From: Isotricha intestinalis
Lineage: Eukaryota > Ciliophora > Litostomatea > Vestibuliferida > Isotrichidae
Reading direction: 5' to 3'
DNA: 29,520 nucleotides
NCBI GenBank assembly: GCA_023807065.1
Contig: JAJJLU010003818.1
Coordinates: 1-29,520 of the forward strand
Numbering within the stretch: position 1 is the stretch's first letter; the number at the start of each line of letters is the position of its first letter. Shown one piece after another: positions 9,266-20,049 of the stretch. Below the pieces are notes generated by a model that saw only the letters and a list, made by a program, of their open reading frames with translations, searched no databases and was not told where the DNA came from. Position numbers and translations under genes: made by a program.

Positions 9266-9270
9266 TAAAT

Positions 9271-9868
9271 CTTTTATTATTAAAGTAATTATTTAAACTA
9301 TTTTGATACAAATTTTGTAAATTTTAATTAACTTTATATTTGCAAATTTAATTATAATTCATATGTTTAAATATTTTATTTTTATTTTTACATTTGAAAT
9401 ATGAATGGATGTAATATCATTTAAATTATTATTTAAATTAATTATATTTTCATTAACTAATTGATTAAGTTGATTATAATATATTTTATTTTCATATTTT
9501 GAATAAAAGTAATAAATTTATAATTTTTATTTGAAAAAATTGAACATATATGAAAAAATAATAATAATTTAGTTAAATCTTTTGATCTGTTGAATTAAGA
9601 TAACTATATTATAATATCTTATTCCTTAATGTTTGTTTTTATTAAAAATGTTTCTTATAAGATTTACTTATTATATATATTTATTTTACAATTATTAAAT
9701 CTGAACAAATTAAAAAAAAAAACCAAAAAAATTAAATAATTAAATATCACATTTTTGTATTTTTTAAAACTTTTAAAAAATTTTCTAATTCTTCTTTAAA
9801 AAATCAATAATTAAAAATCCCAAAAAATTAAATATAAATAATTAAAAAGCTCAAGATATAAAAATTCT
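9271..9868. other. Intergenic, no gene seen
   Basis: This stretch lies beyond the recognisable end of the duplicated tail and before the stop of the PKA gene. It is AT-rich with stops in all frames and A/T runs. No tRNA arms, coding relic or repeat is apparent. Confidence 0.55.
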
Positions 9869-10951
9869 TTATTGAAACCAATCTAAGAAAGGATCTTCAT
9901 TAGATTTAATTGAAGGAGTAGGTTCATCAGAATCAGGATAACTTGAAAAATTAGAAATATCATTTTCTCCTTTAACTTTAGGTTTATAAGGAGGAGGAAG
10001 TTCTTTTTCTAATAATTTTTCCCAATCTAATTCTTTAAAAAATCTATGGCCTTTAATATCTTTAACACCTCTTTTTAAATTTCCATATCTTTTAGTTAAA
10101 TCAGCTTCTAATAAATGTTTAACTAAACTTTTAGCATTAGAATCAAATCCACTTGGAAATCTAATTTTACCTTTTAAAATTTTTTGATAAACCATCATTG
10201 GATCATCATCACTAAAAGGATCTATTCCTGCTATCATTTCATATAATAATATTCCACATGTCCACCAATCTACTGGCTTTCCATGTCCTTTGTTTAATAT
10301 TATTTCTGGTGCTAAATATTCTGGGGTACCACATAAAGTATATGTTCTTCCTTCAACTATTTTAGCAAAACCAAAATCTGTTAATTTTAAATATCCACTT
10401 TTATGAATTAAAATATTTTCAGGTTTTAAATCACGATATATTATATTTTTGGAATGGAGATATTCGAAAATTGAGATTATTTGAGCAATATAAAATCTAA
10501 AAATTTCTTAATAATATTAACATATATAACTTATATATATAATAAACATATATTATATATATAGAAATATATATTAATATTTTATATATTATATAAATAT
10601 ATTATTTTACCTTGCTTGATTTGCAGGAAATCTTCCAATTCCTCTTAAATAAGTAAATAATTCTCCTCCATTAATTAATTCTAAAGATAAATAAAGATAT
10701 TTTTCATCTTGAGTGAAACCATCAAATGTAATAACAAAAGGATGATTTATCATTGCTAAAATTTTAATTTCATTGGCAATATGATCAGCTTGTTTTGATT
10801 TTAGTATATCTATTTTTTTCATTATTTTCATTGCAAAGTATTCTCCTGATTTTTTATTTTTTGCAATTTTAACACGACCAAATGCTCCTGTTCCTAATGT
10901 ATCTCCTAATTCATAGTTCTTTAAACTCATTAACTTTACTTTGTCTCCCAT
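9869..10951 (-). CDS. cAMP-dependent protein kinase catalytic subunit (PKA-C), two exons
   Basis: Exons are 10951-10611 and 10496-9869, joining in frame to a 322-residue protein; the join makes the Arg of NQARFYIAQII, matching the PKA helix at this point. Landmarks are GTGAFG (20-25), AMK with K42, E61, YRDLKPEN (134-141, the PKA form with Tyr), DFG (154-156), RTYTLCGTPEY with activation-loop T167, and APE (176-178). The C-terminal AGC tail holds PPYKPKVKGENDISNF and a hydrophobic end, DPFLDWFQ. The enzyme phosphorylates Ser/Thr in basic contexts and is held off by regulatory subunits until cAMP binds. No N-myristoylation Gly-x4-S/T is evident after the Met (GDKVKL). The length is slightly under the usual 350 because the N-terminal helix is short. 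The tail could also suggest a PKG-like kinase, but no cyclic-nucleotide domain is present. Confidence 0.94.
10497..10610 (-). other. 114-nt GT-AG intron in the PKA gene
   Basis: On the minus strand the donor is AG|GTAAAATAAT and the acceptor is AATTTTTAG|ATTTTATATT. Removing it restores the PKA reading frame exactly. The body is almost pure A/T with TATATA tracts. It splits a codon after its second base. Confidence 0.92.
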
Positions 10952-11319
10952 TTTTGATAAATATATATAATTTATTTTTATTTATTTTATTTTTGATTTT
11001 TTTTGGATTTTATATTTTAAAAATTTTATTTCATTTTTTACTTCGTTAAAAAAGAAAATTAAAAAAGATTGAATTTTATTTAAGGTCAAGATACAAATAA
11101 AATAAAAAAATGAAAATATCAATTTAAAAAAAGGGGCAATTAAAACAACATTATATAACACAACTCAAGAAAAATTTTAAGCAATATACAATGAAAAAAT
11201 AATTATAAAATTTTAATAAAATATATTGTAACGATTTAAACAAATTCAAAAATTACTTCTGCTAAAACAAGAAATATACTGATTCAAAATCTAAATATCC
11301 TTTTAGAAATTTTTAACTG
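10952..11319. other. PKA upstream region, otherwise empty
   Basis: This is the 5' flank of the PKA gene, with T-rich sequence near its start (10965-11040) and mixed AT-rich sequence beyond. No open frame, RNA gene or repeat is seen. Confidence 0.5.
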
Positions 11320-11755
11320 ATTTTTCAGCTCATTTTAAAAGATTATCTGATGAAGAAAAAAATAAATTATATGGAAATACTTTTATTCTTTGATAGAATT
11401 TTGATAATAATATTATGAAATAATTACAACTTTATTAAACTACTTTTCAACATTATATTATCAATCTTGGAATTAAAGAATATCGAATACTTAAAAAAAA
11501 TATTTTAAATTTGAGTGAAAAATAAAACAAATAATGATTGTATAAATTATTGCCTCGATAAAAATTGTTCTGTGTTTAATGATATCATTAGAAATGGACT
11601 CCTAATTCCGGAATCTTTATTTGAAAAGTTATAATAAGATTTTAGATGCTTTTAGAATTAGAAATAATGTTTATAGTATTTTAGACAGTTAAATAGGAAT
11701 TATAAAAATTTAATCAAAAGACCTTTTTCAAAGAAAAATTTAGGTAAAATATTTT
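11320..11755 (+). pseudogene. Decayed plus-strand coding relic, family unknown
   Basis: Short plus-strand pieces have coding character: SAHFKRLSDEEKNKLYGNTF (about 11325-11390), then CLDKNCSVFNDIIRNGLLIP continuing to SLFEKL (to about 11629). After a one-base shift comes NKILDAFRIRNNVYSILDS (to 11692). A further shift gives LIKRPFSKKNLGKI. The third-position A/T bias and more mixed residues differ from surrounding AT filler. Stops and at least two frame changes separate the pieces. I do not recognise the family. A multi-intron gene is possible, but no GT-AG pairs join the pieces well. Confidence 0.4.
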
Positions 11756-11934
11756 TTTTTCTTTTCCTTTTTCTAAAATTTATTATTTAATAAATTATGA
11801 AAATATTTGTTTTTAATTTTATTATTATTAAATTGTTAAATTTATTCTATTTATTATATATAATGCTGTATTTTAAAACAATCAATCATATTTATTTATA
11901 ATTATATAATAATCCAAATTAAAAACTATTTATT

Positions 11935-13179
11935 TTAAGAATCCATAATTTTATCTAAAATAGAATACCTATACTTACTTTTTTTCTTAAATTTTTTAGA
12001 AATAGCATTTCTTTCTTTTACTCCAGTAAAAGTAACATTTTCAAATCTTATAAATTTTAAAGAGAAAAAATCTTCAATATCATAATCAATTTCTTTATTT
12101 ATTTCAATTGTTTTAGGTTTTTTATACATTTCTTTAAAAGCAGCTTCAGCACTTTCAAATTGATCCATTGTTTCATTTTCTATTTTTTGATTTCTAATAT
12201 ATTCTTCTTTAATTAATTCTAATTTTCTTTTTTTTTCTTTTTCATCTTGTTCTCTTTGGTATCTAACTCTTAATTTATTCAAATAATAATGAATTCCTGT
12301 TTCAACTAAATTATTACTAATATTTTCAATAATTAAATCTTTCTTAGAATTAAATTTAATAAAATGATTTTTAAAACAAGGAACTCCAATAATATCATAT
12401 ATGAAATTTATTCTATTTTCAAAAGAATTATAAAATTTTTCATGAACTGAAACTTGATTTAATTTATTATCTTTACTTCTTAAAAAATCAGTAACAACTT
12501 TTAATATATAAGTTTCTTCTAAATTTCTATCATTAAAAGAATCATATTTTTCATATGCTGTTTCTTCATCTAATTCTTCTTCATCTTTTAAATTATAATC
12601 TAAAGGTGAAAATTCTGTTATTATTTTTGTATTATTATTATAATTATTTTCAATTGTTAATTTATTTTCTGTATATGAAGTTTTTTTTGAATTTAATATA
12701 TTATTTCCTCTTTCTGAATAATTTCTTGAATATAGTTTTGATATATTTGATTTTGGAGAAAGTAATTTTATTGGAGATAATTTTAAATTTTCTTTTATTT
12801 TTGCCTTTACCTTTTTTAATTTTATTGGACGATGAGAATTGTTAATTATGGTTTTAAATTTGTAATTTTCTTTATTTTCATTATCTATTTTTTTATTTGT
12901 TAAAAAATCATCACTTGTTACTATTTTTAATTTATGTTTTTGATTCAATTTTTCTGATAATAATTCATTTGTTAAAGTAGCTCTAGATAAATTGTAATTT
13001 CTTGAATATGTCTTTTTCATATTCTTGATCATATTTTTCTTGGGAGATGTTATTTCTTCTCTAAGCTTTATTATTGATTTTGTTGATTTTTTATTTAAAG
13101 GTTTTAATCTCAAATTTGTTGACAAATCTATTAATTTAGGCAACACCAGACTATCATTTTTAAAAACTATACTTGTCAT
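11935..13179 (-). CDS. Hypothetical charged protein, 414 aa
   Basis: I do not recognise the family. The N-terminal half (1-200) is Lys/Asn/Ser-rich and probably disordered. From about residue 205 the sequence is more ordered: EELDEETAYEKYDSF, then a segment ending NFIYDIIGVPCFKNHF (about 260-275), then a highly charged helix around 305-355 (YQREQDEKEKKRKLELIKEE) that is likely a coiled coil, and a basic C-terminus (KKFKKKSKYRYSIL). No membrane segment or signal peptide is seen. The start is the only Met near the frame's 5' end and is preceded by A-rich sequence on the coding strand. Codon use matches the neighbours. Confidence 0.75.
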   Translation of the reverse strand: MTSIVFKNDSLVLPKLIDLSTNLRLKPLNKKSTKSIIKLREEITSPKKNMIKNMKKTYSRNYNLSRATLTNELLSEKLNQKHKLKIVTSDDFLTNKKIDNENKENYKFKTIINNSHRPIKLKKVKAKIKENLKLSPIKLLSPKSNISKLYSRNYSERGNNILNSKKTSYTENKLTIENNYNNNTKIITEFSPLDYNLKDEEELDEETAYEKYDSFNDRNLEETYILKVVTDFLRSKDNKLNQVSVHEKFYNSFENRINFIYDIIGVPCFKNHFIKFNSKKDLIIENISNNLVETGIHYYLNKLRVRYQREQDEKEKKRKLELIKEEYIRNQKIENETMDQFESAEAAFKEMYKKPKTIEINKEIDYDIEDFFSLKFIRFENVTFTGVKERNAISKKFKKKSKYRYSILDKIMDS

Positions 13180-13926
13180 ATATTTTTTATATTAAAAAAA
13201 TTAAATTTAATTTATACCAAATAAATAAATCAACTTAAAAAAATATGAAAAAAACCTTCAAAAATAAATTATAACCTTCATTAAAAAAAATAAATACAAT
13301 TAAAATCAAAAAGCTTTCGTTTGTTGTTAAAATCCTATTATCAAAATTATCCTTTCCAAAATTAATATTATCTTCATCTCATTTCCTGAATAATCATAAA
13401 AATTACAAGGTTGATAATATCATTTTCATAATTGTCATTGATATTCCTAACATTATTATTCCAAAAATTATATCATTTCAAAATTTTATTATTTCTATAA
13501 TAATTATAATTATTAAGATGATATTGGATTAGAGACTATTGAAATCCTAATCAAGTGATAATCCATAATAATGGAAAATAAAATTATTAAATACAGTTGG
13601 ATATTGTTAATCATCTTTAATTATATAACTTAAATTTAAATTCGAATGAATTTTTTATATGTCTTTCTCCTATTACTTAATTATTATGTTTATTATTATT
13701 TATCTAATTATCATTATATTTCTCTAAATAGGTTATTTCTTTCTTTCATAATTTTCACTTATTTATTGTCATCGAAATTTTTTTCTTTATTTTGAAAATT
13801 GAAATTATTTTAGATGATATTAAAATCAAAATTTGATATAAATTATTATTAAGATAATTGTAATAATTATTATCAAAAATTATTGATTCAATTAAAATAT
13901 AAAAAATTTTTTATATATTTATTAAT
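13180..13926. other. Intergenic, no gene seen
   Basis: The 747-bp AT-rich stretch between the two minus-strand genes contains TTATTA-type repeats around 13670-13730 and 13840-13880. No frame longer than about 25 codons with coding character was found on either strand. Confidence 0.5.
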
Positions 13927-16254
13927 TTATATATCTATTAAATTGAAAATTCCAGATTTTTCCAATTGATAATTGAAAGAAATCAATTCATTGTTATTTA
14001 AATTGCCATTATGACCACAAGATAAAGAAATAAGATTACCTCTTCTTAATAAATTTAAATTCTTTTCATAATCATAATAGTTTTCCTCATTAAAATTATA
14101 TTGAGAATCAGTGCTATTATCAGAATTATCTAAAGAACTTTCTTCACTAATTAATCTTTCTTCAAGAGTTAAACTTTTTTTATTTATATTAACTTTAATT
14201 TCTTTTAAATTTCTTTCTATTTTTTTTAAATAATTTTGAAGAATATAAATTTCTTTAATTATAGTGTTATCTTTAATTGGATTAATATCATCAGAATTAA
14301 TAATATCTTCTAAATTTTCAATGGCTTCTTTAATTATATTTTCTCTTCCTTCAGTAGAATAATAAAAAATATTATGTTCAGAATGTTTAATTCCGAAAAC
14401 AAGAAAATTATTGAAGAAATTATTAATAAATAATTCTTTTCTTCTATTTCTAATAATATCTAATAAGGAATCTAAAGTATCTCCTGCACTTTCAAATTTA
14501 TCTAAAAAATACGCCATTTTATTTCTTAAAAAATCTATTGCATGTGTTTTTAAAGGATTAACTTCTATATTCATATATTGATTTCTATTTTTTATTGATA
14601 AAAAATTTTTTTTTATTTTTTCTATAAAATTATTTTCCAGTTTTAAATCATCATCATCTAATCTTTCTATTATTTCAATTAAACACTTTTTAAAATCTTT
14701 TACTTCAAAATCATTTTCTAATAATAAATTCAAAGCATTTTCTCCATATATTAAATTATTATTTTCATTTTTATTATTTTCTATTATTGAATTATCATTT
14801 AAAGCTAACTTAACAATATTACTATTTTTATTTTTTTTAACAATAAAATTTTTAATAAAATAATCAGAAACAAGAGTTTTTAAAGATCCACCTTCTCTAA
14901 CAATAATATCATGAGGATCATTTAAAATAATTTTATAACATTTACAATTAATAAAATGATCAATAGTTCTATTATTAGGAAAGCAAATAAATTTATATAA
15001 ATAAAATAAAAACTCTCCTAAAAAATAATCTTTAACTATATAATCAATTTGACCAAAATTCCTATCACTAATTAATAAACAAATATCAGGTTTATTAAAT
15101 GCTAGATAACAGGATGGAATACCACCAACTGAAATTCCATGAATACCTATTTTCCCATATTTTTTCCATGAAATTATTTCTTCATATAATTCAATAATAT
15201 CACTTTTTATATTCTTTATTGTTACTTTACCTGTACTATAACCATAACCTCTATAATTCCAAAATATTACATCTATTCCTTTTTCTAAATATATGTTTAA
15301 TTTTATATTTTTACAATAATATTGATATGGAGATCCATTTGGACCACATATTATTATTAAATTTTTTTTCTTATTTTCTTCTATATTATTTGAATTTATT
15401 ATTATGTAATCTAATATAGTGTTATCTTTTGTTTTTAATTTTTTTGATTCTAAATTATATATTTTAGATATTTCCATCTGCCATTGATTTATTGATCCTA
15501 ATAAATCATTTGTAAAAAAAGTTTTATAAGCTTTAAAACTATACCATGGAACTTCATAATTCATAAATGTTGTTAATATATCTATTAAATCTTTAATTGT
15601 GTTATATATTGAATCAAAATTATTTTCAAATATATTTAAAATATCATTTGGTAAGATTACAACGGTATCTATTGGTTGTTCTCCTTTTTTTTGAATTTCA
15701 TTTGATAATTTTTCTAATAATTTTATGCTATCCATTTCATTTTTTAAAGTATTTAAATAATTGTAAAATATATCTTGATTATTAGATAAATTGTTAAATT
15801 CATTTTTCATTTTAGTAAAAATATCAATAAAATGATTAACATTTTCCATACAAGTTTCAATATCAATATCAATCCTAATTAATTTTGTATAAGTTTTTTC
15901 AATTTTATTATCAGATAAAGTTAAAAGAGATCTTAACATCATACTTAAAGATTTTTCAAATATTAAAGCTTGTTTAACTCCTGCTAAATATTTATTATGT
16001 CTATCTACAAAAAATATTTGACCAATAAAAAGAATTTGATATACAATATATCTTAAAGTTAATAAATGAATTCCTATTATTATTATTATTGAAATTGGCC
16101 AATAAAACACTAATAATGTTATTAAATAATATAAAGTTTTTTCTATATAATATATTATTGTCAAAATTATAATTGAAGATATTATTATTAGAAAACATTT
16201 TAATTTTGATATTTTAAATCCATCTCCATTGTTATTTTCTTCTTCTCTTTCCAT
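13927..16254 (-). CDS. Membrane-anchored alpha/beta hydrolase (ABHD / serine aminopeptidase S33 type)
   Basis: This 775-residue protein has two N-terminal membrane segments (about 19-50 and 52-82). A helical region (100-240) follows, then the hydrolase core. The core has an oxyanion-region strand LIIICGPNGSPYQYY (299-313), FWNYRGYGYSTG (331-342) and the nucleophile elbow GISVGG with S375. LNDPHDIIV supplies the acid (D446 or D449), and CGHNG near the end supplies a likely His, H748. These residues make a plausible Ser-Asp-His triad. The nearly 300-residue gap between acid and His is filled with Asn/Lys/Glu-rich, largely helical sequence. The family includes lipid and acyl-ester hydrolases such as ABHD13/ABHD16-like proteins; the substrate here is unknown. 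It sits alone, with no partner gene suggested. Confidence 0.82.
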   Translation of the reverse strand: MEREEENNNGDGFKISKLKCFLIIISSIIILTIIYYIEKTLYYLITLLVFYWPISIIIIIGIHLLTLRYIVYQILFIGQIFFVDRHNKYLAGVKQALIFEKSLSMMLRSLLTLSDNKIEKTYTKLIRIDIDIETCMENVNHFIDIFTKMKNEFNNLSNNQDIFYNYLNTLKNEMDSIKLLEKLSNEIQKKGEQPIDTVVILPNDILNIFENNFDSIYNTIKDLIDILTTFMNYEVPWYSFKAYKTFFTNDLLGSINQWQMEISKIYNLESKKLKTKDNTILDYIIINSNNIEENKKKNLIIICGPNGSPYQYYCKNIKLNIYLEKGIDVIFWNYRGYGYSTGKVTIKNIKSDIIELYEEIISWKKYGKIGIHGISVGGIPSCYLAFNKPDICLLISDRNFGQIDYIVKDYFLGEFLFYLYKFICFPNNRTIDHFINCKCYKIILNDPHDIIVREGGSLKTLVSDYFIKNFIVKKNKNSNIVKLALNDNSIIENNKNENNNLIYGENALNLLLENDFEVKDFKKCLIEIIERLDDDDLKLENNFIEKIKKNFLSIKNRNQYMNIEVNPLKTHAIDFLRNKMAYFLDKFESAGDTLDSLLDIIRNRRKELFINNFFNNFLVFGIKHSEHNIFYYSTEGRENIIKEAIENLEDIINSDDINPIKDNTIIKEIYILQNYLKKIERNLKEIKVNINKKSLTLEERLISEESSLDNSDNSTDSQYNFNEENYYDYEKNLNLLRRGNLISLSCGHNGNLNNNELISFNYQLEKSGIFNLIDI

Positions 16255-17095
16255 TTTTTTATTTTGAATCGTAGAAAATTAATTTATTTTATTTTAATTT
16301 TTAAAAATTTATTTTTCACTTTTAAATTGTAAAAAAAATGAAAACAATATTTTGAAACAAAACAAAAAGATATAATAAATGAAAAATTATAAATTAATAT
16401 AAAAAAAACAAATAAAAAGTTAAAGTGAAATTGTTTTTTAAACACAATATTATTATTGAAAATTAGCCAATATATTTATATATTATAATAAATATATGTA
16501 ACCCTTCTTCTCAATTAAATTATTATTATTTATTTTAAATTATATCTAGAATAAAAGAAAGAAGAGTATCTAAAGATGAATAAATAAAAAAATGAAATAC
16601 ATTTCCAATTTTTTGGTTTTTAAATTGATAAAACATTAACCTATTAGTATAATATTACTATCAACAAATCAAAAAAAGTGAAAAAGAATTATCATATTAT
16701 TTAAATAAAATGAAGAAATACGAAAAAATATTGAAGAAACAATGAAATACTTTTTTATAATGAAAGAAATGAATAAAATCAGAGAGAAATATAAAAAATA
16801 AAGAAGAATTAAAAATAAGAAAAAATCGAAGAAAGTTTGATTTTTATTTAACCTATAAAAATAAAATCAAGCATAAATGTAAGAGTAAAAAACACTATTT
16901 CAATTAATGATAAACCTTTTATTTACTTGACTCTAACTAATAAAGATGTTTTTTATAATAAATAGTCATAAAAATAAAGTATTAAATTATTTTTTTTTGT
17001 ATTTTTATATATAAATAAACAAAACCTAAATAAAACTATTTTTTTTAAGTATTTTTTATTAATGAATTCTAATTTAAATATTATTTTTTTAATAT
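16255..17095. other. Divergent intergenic region, no gene seen
   Basis: The 841-bp stretch lies between the start of the hydrolase gene (minus) and the start of the 17096 gene (plus), so it holds both promoters. The middle (16650-16830) is purine-rich on the given strand (repeated GAAGAAA/AATGAA). No RNA gene or coding relic is convincing. Confidence 0.5.
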
Positions 17096-18784
17096 ATGAT
17101 TTTTAAAAATGATAACGATAAAATTAAAAAGCAAAATTTATTTGGGAAAATTAGTAAAATATCTAAAATAAATTCACCTGTGAAAAATATATTTTCAAAA
17201 AAAGTAAAATCTCAAAAAATACTAAAATCAAATAAAAAGCAAATATCGTCATTTTTACTAATAAAAAAAAATTTATTAAATCATAATATAACAAAAGTAA
17301 AATATGATATAATAATGATAAATAATTTAATAGATTCAAATTCATCTCATTTTTTAGTTTGTTATAAAGAAAATAATTTAAATAGTTTGGTTGATGAATT
17401 TTTCAGAAGATTTTATAATATTTTTGAATCAAAAGATAGACTTCCAAAAATTGCGAATTATTATTATAATTATTCTTTATTTTTTGTAAAACCAACTTTT
17501 AGAGTTTCATATGCAAATAAAATTATAAAAGATTATAGTGAAAGACAAGCAAAATATTTTTATATTCTTCATTATGAAAGATTTGAAGAAAATAATAATA
17601 ATAATGATAAAAGCCAAAATTTAAAATTAAAATATGAAAAAATATTTAATGATGATGTAATTAAAAAAATTGATTCTTCTTTAAATAAAAATAATGAAAG
17701 TGATAGTATTTCAATTCCAGACTTAACTTCAAATTCTTATAAATTTTCAAATGAAAGTTCTGTTAAATCAATATTAAATTGTTTTAATAATTTTAATGAA
17801 AATAATCATAAAAATAATAATAATAATAAAATAAATAAAAATATTAAAAAAATTGTTCCTGCAATTAAAAATTTTAATAAAGTAATTAAAGTTGAAAAAA
17901 GAGAAAAAAATGAAATAAATTCTCAAAATAGAAAAAGAAAACAAATTCCTCAATTACAATTAAAAAAAATTGAATCTATATTAAATAAAAATGAATCTCA
18001 AACTTATAGGATAATTCCAATTGATAAGAAAATTTCATCTAAAATATTTTCAGATTTATCTACGAGTAATTCTCTTAAGAAAAATATAAGTGTAAATAAT
18101 AAACTGTCTCATAGACATATTTCTAATACTAATAAAGAAAATAATAATAAAGATATTTTAAAAAAGAAAACAATTAAGCATTTTTCATCTAATAAATCTA
18201 GAAATGTGAATAGAAAACAATTATCTTTAAATTGGAATTTTAATACAATAACACAAAATGATAATTTATATAGTACTATAATTAATAATAAAGGAATTAA
18301 AAGTAATTTCAATTTAAATGAATTAATTGATATATTTCATACTAATACAGAAAGAAATGAAAATAAAAATGAAAATATTTTAACTTTTCATTCTCCAACA
18401 ATAAATAATATTAATATTAATATAAATAATAATATTTGTATAAATACAAATAATAATAGAATAAATACTAGAATTCAAAAATCAAGAAATATAACTTCAA
18501 AAAATACTAAATCAAATATAATTAAAACAACTTCAAATAATTATAAAATAAAAAATTTAAAAAAAGATTCAAATATTTATAAAACAAATTGTATTCCTTA
18601 TTCAGAAAGAAGGCATAAAAATTATATTTCTCCTATATCTACTTTATCAAATATTTCTCCAAGGAGAGTTAAAAAAATAAGCAAAGAAAAAACAAAAAAA
18701 TTTTTTTCTTCTGAACAAACAAATAAAAAAACTCATATAATAAAAGTTCAAAAAACTATGTTTACAAAGCCAAAAAAAATATAA
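17096..18784 (+). CDS. Hypothetical protein with ciliate-style N-terminal domain and Asn-rich tail
   Basis: The protein has 562 residues. Residues 1-65 are basic. Residues about 68-165 are ordered and hold IIMINNLIDSNSSHFLV, then EFFRRFYNIFESKDRLPKI, then YYYNYSLFFVKPTFRVSYANK. I recall this arrangement (N-x-L-I/V-x-x-x-x-S-H-x-V, then F-x-R-F/Y-Y, E-S-x-x-R-L-x-K-I and a Y-x-x-Y-S stretch) from uncharacterised ciliate proteins of unknown function. Residues 170-562 are Asn/Lys/Ser/Thr-rich with long Asn runs and many Ser-Pro sites near the C-terminus (SPISTLSNISPRR), likely disordered and possibly phosphorylated. No membrane segment is seen. The start has no better upstream Met. Confidence 0.75.
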   Translation: MIFKNDNDKIKKQNLFGKISKISKINSPVKNIFSKKVKSQKILKSNKKQISSFLLIKKNLLNHNITKVKYDIIMINNLIDSNSSHFLVCYKENNLNSLVDEFFRRFYNIFESKDRLPKIANYYYNYSLFFVKPTFRVSYANKIIKDYSERQAKYFYILHYERFEENNNNNDKSQNLKLKYEKIFNDDVIKKIDSSLNKNNESDSISIPDLTSNSYKFSNESSVKSILNCFNNFNENNHKNNNNNKINKNIKKIVPAIKNFNKVIKVEKREKNEINSQNRKRKQIPQLQLKKIESILNKNESQTYRIIPIDKKISSKIFSDLSTSNSLKKNISVNNKLSHRHISNTNKENNNKDILKKKTIKHFSSNKSRNVNRKQLSLNWNFNTITQNDNLYSTIINNKGIKSNFNLNELIDIFHTNTERNENKNENILTFHSPTINNINININNNICINTNNNRINTRIQKSRNITSKNTKSNIIKTTSNNYKIKNLKKDSNIYKTNCIPYSERRHKNYISPISTLSNISPRRVKKISKEKTKKFFSSEQTNKKTHIIKVQKTMFTKPKKI

Positions 18785-18840
18785 ATTAAAAATTCTATAA
18801 ATTTAAATAAAATAAATATAATTAATTAAAAAACAAAAAA

Positions 18841-19584
18841 TTAAAATCTAATGCTAGATTAATCCCAATTTTAAGTTCTAATTTAAATATTTCATCTTTA
18901 TCTCTCCTATTTCAAATTCCCAAAAATATATTAAGAAAGGATAAAATAAATTTATCGATTCATTCAAATGTAAATTTAAAAGACAATAATAAAAGAAAAA
19001 ATATATTTCTTGGAACTTATCTAAATAATTCAATTTTTGAAATTAAATTTTTAAAATTAGTGGAAAATCTTTATTAAAACCGATTATTTGAATGAAACTA
19101 TAGAAAAAATATTCTATTAAAATAATTTAAAAATTTGAAATTGTTCAATTAAATATTATTTAATAATGAATAATAATAATCATCATAATAATACTCATAA
19201 TCAAAAGTGTTGTTGTTTATATCATTATATATAAAAAAATTAATAAAATTTTATCTGATTTATTTAAACTTTACAGTTTTCAGATTATTACTCATTAACT
19301 TTATTTAATAAAGTTAATTTTAATTTAGATAATACAATAAATTATTCATAATATTAATCAAAAAAATAATATAGATAAATCAATAAATTGAGGAAAATTA
19401 TATAATTTTTAATATGAATATTATACTAGTAAATCAAATATTGAATTTATGATATATTATGTTCATTAATATCAAAAAAATTAAAAATTGTGAAGAATAT
19501 TTTAATTATTTTTCTATTAAAAATGCAAATATGATTTTTGTTTCATCTGATACAGAAAATTTAAGAAAAGAACTTAAAGTATAA
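18841..19584 (+). pseudogene. Decayed plus-strand coding relic
   Basis: A frame without Met runs 18841-19077 and contains ARLIPILSSN, LLFQIPKNILRKDKINLS and FLGTYLNNSIFEIKFLK. A one-base shift then gives FIKTDYLNETIEKIFY. Further pieces include LQFSDYYSLTLFNKVNFNLD (about 19270-19340). The last is an ATG-led 41-codon frame (19459-19584) with NCEEYFNYFS and ANMIFVSSDTENLRKEL. The last piece resembles a beta-strand followed by S/T-D as found in nucleotide-sugar or Rossmann-like folds, but no family can be named. Several stops and shifts separate the pieces, so I read it as a dead gene lying downstream of the 17096 gene in the same orientation. Confidence 0.42.
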
Positions 19585-20049
19585 TGATATTGAAAATAAA
19601 TTATATCTTTTATAATTACTTTTCATTATAGTTAATAATATAATAAAATAAATAAGTAAAATTATAAGTCTTTTCATTATATAAATAAAATAAAGAAATA
19701 AATGCTTTAAAAAGTTGAAAATTTTGTTCATTTTTTTTTAAATTTAAATGAATGTTAATTAATTTAATATATTTAAAATTAAGAATAAATTTAAATTTTC
19801 TTATTTAATTATTTAAAAAATAATGAAATTAATAAAAAATAACTTTTCTGTTTTTTTATTTATGATATTAAAAATTATATTTTTAAAAAAATTATACAAT
19901 TTAATTCTACAATTTAATTGAAAAATAACCACACAGAAATAATATAATAATACATTTCAAAAAAAACTAAATTTAAGATTTATTAATTAATGCAAGTTAC
20001 ATTTTTAAATAATTATATAAATAAATAAAATAAATAAATAAAATCAAAT
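19585..20049. other. Upstream region of the heat-shock factor gene
   Basis: AT-rich, with A and T runs and repeated AAATAAATAAAA just before the start codon (20020-20043). No coding or RNA feature is seen. I looked for inverted nGAAn heat-shock elements and found no convincing array. Confidence 0.5.

Larger units (their letters stand above)
5396..9270. repeat. Tandem duplicated unit, copy 2
   Basis: This is the direct-orientation partner of 1391-5270 at offset 4005 in the identical block. The left edge is abrupt: AAAAGGAAC is shared and the preceding bases are unrelated. The right edge fades through diverged homology. The first mismatch is 4534 G versus 8539 C. Confidence 0.9.

Noticed and set aside
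1391..9270. Duplication caused by a transposable element
   Set aside because: No terminal inverted repeats, target-site duplication, transposase or reverse transcriptase is visible at the unit's edges.
12555..12845. Plus-strand 96-codon hydrophobic frame
   Set aside because: It is the antisense reflection of the 11935-13179 gene. The same applies to the Leu/Phe-rich frames opposite the hydrolase, the 17096 gene, the CAMK kinase and the 27115 gene.
13180..13926. Possible minus-strand coding relic around 13380-13460
   Set aside because: Pieces are under 26 codons and dominated by Ile/Asn/Asp from TA-rich sequence; nothing chains into a longer protein-like path.
19585..20049. Heat-shock elements upstream of the HSF gene (autoregulation)
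   Set aside because: Isolated GAA and TTC triplets occur as expected by chance, but no run of alternating units at 5-bp spacing was found.
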